This document shows positions 60,772 to 64,000 of a stretch of DNA of 64,000 bases, piece by piece. Each line of letters starts with the position of its first letter. The first letter of the stretch is position 1. The notes under the pieces were generated by a model that was given only the letters and a program-made list of their open reading frames with translations, did not search any database and was not told the DNA's origin. Position numbers and translations under genes: made by a program. Origin of the DNA: Deltaproteobacteria bacterium (lineage in GTDB: Bacteria; Myxococcota_A; Polyangia; GCA-2747355; JADLHG01); the NCBI GenBank assembly GCA_020848905.1, contig JADLHG010000031.1, positions 450,255-514,254 on the forward strand, read 5' to 3'.

Positions 60772-61755
60772 GTGGCTGACGACGGCATGATGTTCTTCTT
60801 CCCCTCCGAGCGCGAATACGTGCTCAGGGCGCTACGCGACCACTCACCAGCGATGGGAATCGACCTAGTCCGTAGGCTCTCAATGCACACGCGCAGGGGC
60901 GCCATCGCGGACATGCAGTTCGAGTTGATGGAGATGACCCGCCGAGGTTGGGTCCGCCAGATCACCTCCGGCGGCACCGATGCGGCGTTCGCCACCTGGG
61001 AGCTCACCGAGGCCGGCCACGGCGAGCTCGACCGCTTGCGAGCCATCCGCAGGGGTCGAAACTTCCCGCGCCTCGAGCTCGTGAGGCCAGAACCAGCGCC
61101 CCGCACCAGCCGGCCCCGCGTCACGCATGACGTTGACCCTGCGCTACCCTCGCGCTTCCTGACGCTCGCCGCGGGCGCCGAGCTCGCCGGAATGGGCGCG
61201 CGTGCCTTCACCGCCGTAGCGCGCCGGGAGGGGCTCCTACGCGCTCACGAGGGGCAAGATGTCGTGGACCGGGGCACGTTCTTCTCCTGGTGGGAGACGC
61301 GCACCGAGCACGTCCAGCCGGCCACCGAGGAGCAGCGCGGGAAGGACCAGCCGATTCAGCGCAAGCGCCGAGCGGCCCGGACGAAGCGCGTCGAGCTCGC
61401 GCCGGCGGTCGAGCAGACCACCCCGGAGGCCGTCGAGCTCCATCCGCTGGTCGCGGAGGCGGTACGCCGGGGCGTCGAGCTCGTGAAGGTGCCGGTTGCC
61501 GAGGAGCCGCAGGTCGCCCGGGTGGACGCGCAGCACGTCGAGCTCCAGCAGCGCGTTGACCAGCTCGCGGCGAAGCTGGCGCATCTACGCCGGAAGGAGC
61601 ACCAATGCCGAAACCCATCCGAGGAGCGCGCGGACCATACCCACCAGGAGCCAGCAGCGGCAGCGCGTCCAAGTGGAGAGTCATCGTCGAGCGCGCCGAG
61701 GGCGGCGCCTCCACGCGAGGGTTCAGCTCCTACGCTCTCGCCGCTGGCTTCATGA
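60772..61755 (+). CDS. Helix-turn-helix-like protein of the element with long charged tail
   Basis: 327 residues from a GTG with GAGGTG 4-9 bp upstream. The first 100 residues resemble a PadR/MarR-type winged helix (REYVLRALRDHSPAMGIDLV, RRGAIADMQFELMEMTRRGW, WELTEAGHGELDRL). A second short domain (about 120-170; FLTLAAGAELAGMGARAF) is like a DNA-binding helix-turn-helix. The remainder is charged and disordered. Its last 151 bp overlap the next gene in another frame. Possibly the regulator of the rightward block. Confidence 0.62.
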   Translation: MADDGMMFFFPSEREYVLRALRDHSPAMGIDLVRRLSMHTRRGAIADMQFELMEMTRRGWVRQITSGGTDAAFATWELTEAGHGELDRLRAIRRGRNFPRLELVRPEPAPRTSRPRVTHDVDPALPSRFLTLAAGAELAGMGARAFTAVARREGLLRAHEGQDVVDRGTFFSWWETRTEHVQPATEEQRGKDQPIQRKRRAARTKRVELAPAVEQTTPEAVELHPLVAEAVRRGVELVKVPVAEEPQVARVDAQHVELQQRVDQLAAKLAHLRRKEHQCRNPSEERADHTHQEPAAAARPSGESSSSAPRAAPPREGSAPTLSPLAS

Positions 61756-62171
61756 CAAGGCACGGCTTCAGCCCGAGGCCCGAGAACGGTGCTACGGCTG
61801 CACCAGCGCCCCGTAAGCGCGGCGGCCGCAGCAAGGCACCCGAAGCCCCTGCCGTAGTAGATGACGGCTCCATTCGGCCACCGGACACCGAGGGGATAGG
61901 CTTCTGGCCGGAGCTCCTCCATCGTATCGTGGTGGCGGCATGTGCAGACCCCTCGAACGCGGACCTCTTGAAGCTCCTGCGCGCCTCGAGTGCGGCAGCG
62001 GCAGCGGCGGCACGGTGCGAGGACCAGAAGGAGCTTGCGGCGCGGATAGGCGCGATCGAGGAGCAGTTCGAGAACATGATCTCGGCCGACCACGACGGCA
62101 CCATGCTTGGCGACGGGATGCCCTACGATGCTGTGGAATGGGCGCCACCAGAGGAGCAGGAGCTGGACTAG
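61605..62171 (+). CDS. Hypothetical protein of the element, overlapping start
   Basis: 188 residues; ATG 61605 preceded by AAGGAG at 8-10 bp, a strong ribosome site. N-terminus KPIRGARGPYPPGASSGSAS is Pro/Gly/Arg-rich, followed by KWRVIVERAEGGASTRGFSS, a linker, and a helical region (LLHRIVVAACADPSNADLLK, LAARIGAIEEQFENMISADH). It ends in an acidic tail. Not recognised. The 151-bp overlap with the upstream gene is unusually long for this window. Confidence 0.58.
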   Translation: MPKPIRGARGPYPPGASSGSASKWRVIVERAEGGASTRGFSSYALAAGFMTRHGFSPRPENGATAAPAPRKRGGRSKAPEAPAVVDDGSIRPPDTEGIGFWPELLHRIVVAACADPSNADLLKLLRASSAAAAAAARCEDQKELAARIGAIEEQFENMISADHDGTMLGDGMPYDAVEWAPPEEQELD

Positions 62172-62509
62172 GGGGGGGCAGGTTTGACGCGGTGCTCACG
62201 TCGATGGGGGAGTCTTCAAGCGCCGGATTCGTGCCTTTTTACATTGCGTTACACCAGAGTTCAATCTGGAGGGCGGTCGGTATGGTCGATTTTTGCATTC
62301 CCGAGGCATATCGCATACTTAGCGTTGTTCTCTCTCGCGTCTCTATGTCCGCCGTGATTCCGTACGCTTAGCACGTTGCTCGGGATGGGTCGGCCCGGGC
62401 GGGCGTGGGGGTTGTGCACGTCCACTGCACGAGGGTCCACCGGGACCCGCTTGCGCCCTGACCCCTCCAAGCGATACTCATGAGAGGGCCCATGAACGCG
62501 AGGTGACTA
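62172..62509. other. Non-coding stretch before the toxin-antitoxin pair
   Basis: 338 bp with no convincing gene and lower GC in its first half. It contains two hairpins: GTGCA/TGCAC at 62414-62430 (7-base loop) and GGGTCC/GGACCC at 62433-62448 (4-base loop). TTGCAT (62293) and CATACT (62314) are a possible weak promoter. The hairpins could be regulatory sites of the toxin-antitoxin operon. Confidence 0.5.
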
Positions 62510-62517
62510 ATGGTCAC
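62503..62517 (+). promoter_or_regulatory. Short inverted repeat over ribosome site and start of the antitoxin gene
   Basis: GTGAC (62503-62507), loop TAATG, GTCAC (62513-62517). It covers part of the AGGTG ribosome site (62501-62505) and the ATG at 62510, so a protein or RNA fold bound here could limit translation. The GTCAC core also matches the iterons elsewhere in the element. Five-pair arms are short. Confidence 0.35.
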
Positions 62518-62953
62518 TGCCCTTGACGTAGCCGCATTCATCCTGAAGACGTGCGGGAAGATGACGGCGATGAAGCTCCAAAAGCTCGTCTACTATAGCC
62601 AGGCATGGCACCTCGTCTGGGAGGAGAAGCCGCTCTTCAAGGATCCGATCGAGGCGTGGGCTAATGGGCCCGTGGTGCCAAAGCTGTACAATGCACATCG
62701 AGGCGAATTCGAGGTATCGGAGATTCCTGGGGGGGACGCTGCTCGACTGTCGGCGAAACAGCAGGCGAGCGTTGAAGCTGTGTGCAAGTACTACGGCAAG
62801 TGGACTTCGCAACAGCTCAGCGATCTTACTCATCAGGAAGCCCCCTGGAGGGATGCCCGCACGGGTATCCCCGACGGCGAACGCGGACACGGCGAGGTCT
62901 CCCCGGCGGCGCTGGCGGAATACTACGGGGGGCTCTCCCGAAAGGCGCAGTAG
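62510..62953 (+). CDS. Panacea-domain (DUF4065) antitoxin
   Basis: 147 residues. The block MKLQKLVYYSQAWHLVW (21-37), then KDPIEAWANGPVVPKLYNAH (about 44-63) and the C-terminal region with LSDLTHQEAPWRDAR are diagnostic of the Panacea/SocA-like family, the antitoxin half of PanAT systems in which the same domain neutralises many unrelated toxins. ATG 62510 begins MVTALDVAAFILK. It ends in TAGTG, overlapping the toxin gene by one base, so the two are coupled. Such pairs are common on prophages and satellites as stability or anti-phage cargo. Confidence 0.88.
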   Translation: MVTALDVAAFILKTCGKMTAMKLQKLVYYSQAWHLVWEEKPLFKDPIEAWANGPVVPKLYNAHRGEFEVSEIPGGDAARLSAKQQASVEAVCKYYGKWTSQQLSDLTHQEAPWRDARTGIPDGERGHGEVSPAALAEYYGGLSRKAQ

Positions 62954-63399
62954 TGGGCAAGGGCAAGAGGAAGAAGCCCTTCGCCGAGAAGGCCCCCGGA
63001 GCAATCGAAAAGACCCCTCGCGGGAACGTGCCTCCCAATTACGACGAGCAGGTGCCATCGTGGCGCTTTAGCAGCCTCCAGACAGTGGAGCCCTTTGGGT
63101 GGCACGAAATTACGCGGGAGGATCTTGACCTCGTTCTGACGCAACTGAAGGGCTTCGAAACGATGACGTGGACCCAGATAAAGAGCGAGGTCAAGCGAAA
63201 GAGCCACTTCGTAGAAGCATCCAAAATTTGTAAGAAGGCGAGGGAGCGGCTTAACGCCCTAGGCTCCCAGGTGGATGTCGATCTCCTCTTTTCACTGCGC
63301 CTTACTGGCAAGGGTCGGGTCTGGGGCTTTCTACGTCGAGGGATCCTCGACATTCTTTGGTGGGACCCGAAGCACGAAGTTTGGCCCATCTCGCATTAG
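62953..63399 (+). CDS. Putative toxin partner, RelE-like
   Basis: 148 residues from a GTG overlapping the antitoxin stop. The N-terminal 40 residues are basic and disordered; the remainder has WRFSSLQTVEPFGWHEIT, helices around HFVEASKICKKARERLNALG, then beta strands DLLFSLRLTGKGRVWGFL and ILDILWWDPKHEVWPISH. The final RLTGKGRVWG...WWDPxHxVxP pattern resembles RelE/YoeB-type mRNA interferase cores. Basic character and coupling to a Panacea antitoxin support a toxin. Family assignment is by eye and moderate. Confidence 0.7.
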   Translation: MGKGKRKKPFAEKAPGAIEKTPRGNVPPNYDEQVPSWRFSSLQTVEPFGWHEITREDLDLVLTQLKGFETMTWTQIKSEVKRKSHFVEASKICKKARERLNALGSQVDVDLLFSLRLTGKGRVWGFLRRGILDILWWDPKHEVWPISH

Positions 63400-63435
63400 C
63401 GTGTGTCGGGCAGGCGGGTTCGACTACCACGCCTA

Positions 63436-63627
63436 GTCACGCCAGGGGCCCTGTCACCACTTCTGTCACGCGGCTGTCACGCGCGCTGGCGGGTTTGTGG
63501 TGACCCAAAAGACCGCGAATGTCCATGTCTTGGCTATTCTGTCACGCGCGTCACGCGCACTCGCAGGGTAGAGAGAGGCATAGGCACGGAGCAGCGCGGG
63601 CAGAGCAGGGGTCACGCACGTCACGCG
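63436..63627 (+). promoter_or_regulatory. GTCAC iteron cluster B
   Basis: Eight plus-strand GTCAC cores start at 63436, 63453, 63465, 63476, 63541, 63550, 63611 and 63620, with one minus-strand copy at 63500-63504. The pairs 63541/63550 and 63611/63620 have GTCACGC in tandem at 9-bp spacing, the same spacing as in cluster A. Seven of the eight continue with GC after GTCAC. Such clusters usually bind an initiator; here the primase-helicase is the only replication protein. Confidence 0.65.
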
Positions 63628-63721
63628 GTTTGAGAGAGATCGTACTCTCGTGTGTGGTCCACCTCCAATACGTGGGTGAAGGCTATCCACGAAAAGCATG
63701 AATTGCTCGAGTACGAATCGT

Positions 63722-63745
63722 GTGCTGCTAATGTGCTGTACGGGT
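63722..63745 (+). repeat. Putative integrase arm-type site, right
   Basis: 24 bp with 20 matches to 53350-53373, same orientation, including two GTGCTG motifs. It lies 123 bp inside the right att core. Paired with the left copy it suggests integrase or accessory-factor arm sites. Confidence 0.5.
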
Positions 63746-63867
63746 CCAAATTGGTGCGGACGTATGCGGACTATCGCGTAAAGCTAGAGGCTATCCAAGG
63801 CACGGGAATCTGGCGGCAAAACAGGCCAAGCGCGCGCACGGCCTATGGTTTTTTGTATGCCGCTAAA

Positions 63868-63892
63868 CGGGTTCGACTCCCGGCGCCTCCAC
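63868..63892 (+). repeat. attR core
   Basis: 25-bp copy identical to 53277-53301. The upstream flank (ccgctaaa) differs from the tmRNA, so no functional tmRNA is formed here; it marks the end of the element. Confidence 0.9.
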
Positions 63893-64000
63893 TTTGCGTT
63901 CTTTGGGGGAACGCCCGCTTCCTGGCCGTCCGTCGCGGCGGCCCGGAGGCCGGCGACGACTCCCGGCGCCTCCACTTTGCGTTCTTTGGGGGAACGCCCG
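63874..64000 (+). repeat. 83-bp tandem repeat containing att sequence, running off the window
   Basis: Bases 63957-64000 repeat 63874-63917 exactly (44 bp), giving an 83-bp unit. Each unit starts within the tmRNA 3' sequence (cgactcccggcgcctccac) and includes a hairpin GCGTTC/GAACGC (63896-63914, again from 63979), perhaps the original tmRNA terminator region. The number of units beyond the window is unknown. Confidence 0.85.

Larger units (their letters stand above)
63400..63867. other. Non-coding right end of the element
   Basis: 468 bp without a supported gene. It holds iteron cluster B (63436-63627), an interrupted inverted repeat GAGAG/CTCTC around 63632-63649, and the arm-like repeat 63722-63745. 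An open minus-strand frame at 63784-63975 is an artefact of the tmRNA-derived repeat. Confidence 0.7.
53277..63892. mobile_element. Integrated satellite-like element in the tmRNA gene
   Basis: A perfect 25-bp direct repeat (starting cgggttcgactcccgg) covers the tmRNA 3' end at 53277-53301 and recurs at 63868-63892, so integration preserved an intact tmRNA. Between them are a tyrosine integrase adjacent to the left repeat, an AlpA-like regulator, a CHC2/TOPRIM/DUF927 primase-helicase, small unknown genes and a toxin-antitoxin pair. Two GTCAC iteron clusters are present. No relaxase, type IV secretion, terminase or capsid gene was recognised. The set resembles P4-like or PICI-like phage satellites, or an integrative replicon. 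Boundaries are seen directly; the class is inferred. Confidence 0.88.

Noticed and set aside
63784..63975. Minus-strand ORF of 63 residues containing WRRRESNP
   Set aside because: It is the antisense of the tmRNA-derived att repeat, a well-known annotation artefact.

Overview
This is a high-GC, gene-dense bacterial chromosome segment that looks myxobacterial (Myxococcota, the former Deltaproteobacteria). The reasons are a Ser/Thr kinase with a PEGA tail, several lipoproteins with acidic CNNGRDDDGDG-type motifs, a secreted metalloprotease with a MYXO-CTERM-like tail, a very large TPR protein, and a lexA preceded by GTTCAGG operators of the Myxococcus type. No 16S rRNA or species marker is present, so the assignment is by gene style only.

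Layout. 1-1107: end of a sigma-54 activator and a small receiver-like ORF. 1300-5844: an Mla-type lipid-transport operon (STAS-MlaE fusion, MlaF, MlaD, PqiC-like lipoprotein, second lipoprotein). 6131-7038: DUF3309-like peptide and lexA with operators. 7148-15679: envelope and signalling genes (two lipoproteins, TPR protein, Ser/Thr kinase, SpoIID-like protein, CPBP protease). 15755-19473: tRNA-Leu(GAG), pyruvate kinase and a pair of ArsA-like ATPases. 19577-28537: a rightward run holding a 5'-nucleotidase-like lipoprotein, a second lipoprotein, a beta-barrel protein, a stand-alone E2 catalytic domain, a glycan-binding/MORN-like protein, two microcompartment vertex proteins and a class II aldolase-like protein. 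28557-36596: a TPR protein of about 2,680 residues. 36780-41868: M16 peptidase, CPBP protein, small protein and a zinc-ribbon/histone-H1-like protein. 42028-47202: histidine kinase, OmpR-type regulator and UPF0182 protein. 47245-52879: matrixin-like protease with partner, gltX, GT2 glycosyltransferase and methyltransferase. 52933-53300: tmRNA (ssrA).

The most interesting part is 53277-63892. A 25-bp direct repeat of the tmRNA 3' end bounds a 10.6-kb integrated element. Its leftward operon runs AlpA-like regulator, CHC2/TOPRIM/DUF927 primase-helicase, small basic protein, tyrosine integrase. A second leftward block encodes five small unknown proteins. A rightward block encodes a helix-turn-helix-like protein, an unknown protein and a Panacea (DUF4065) antitoxin with a RelE-like toxin. 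Two clusters of GTCAC-core repeats, one next to the primase gene and one near the right end, resemble the paired ori/crr iterons of satellite P4. There are also operator-like repeats, a nested inverted repeat, and repeats near both ends that look like integrase arm sites. No capsid, terminase, relaxase or type IV secretion gene was recognised, so the element looks like a phage satellite or an integrative replicon of an undescribed type. The window ends inside an 83-bp tandem repeat that contains another copy of the att core.

Starts were chosen from Shine-Dalgarno-like sequence, overlaps with neighbours and domain boundaries. All functional names come from motif recognition without database searches.
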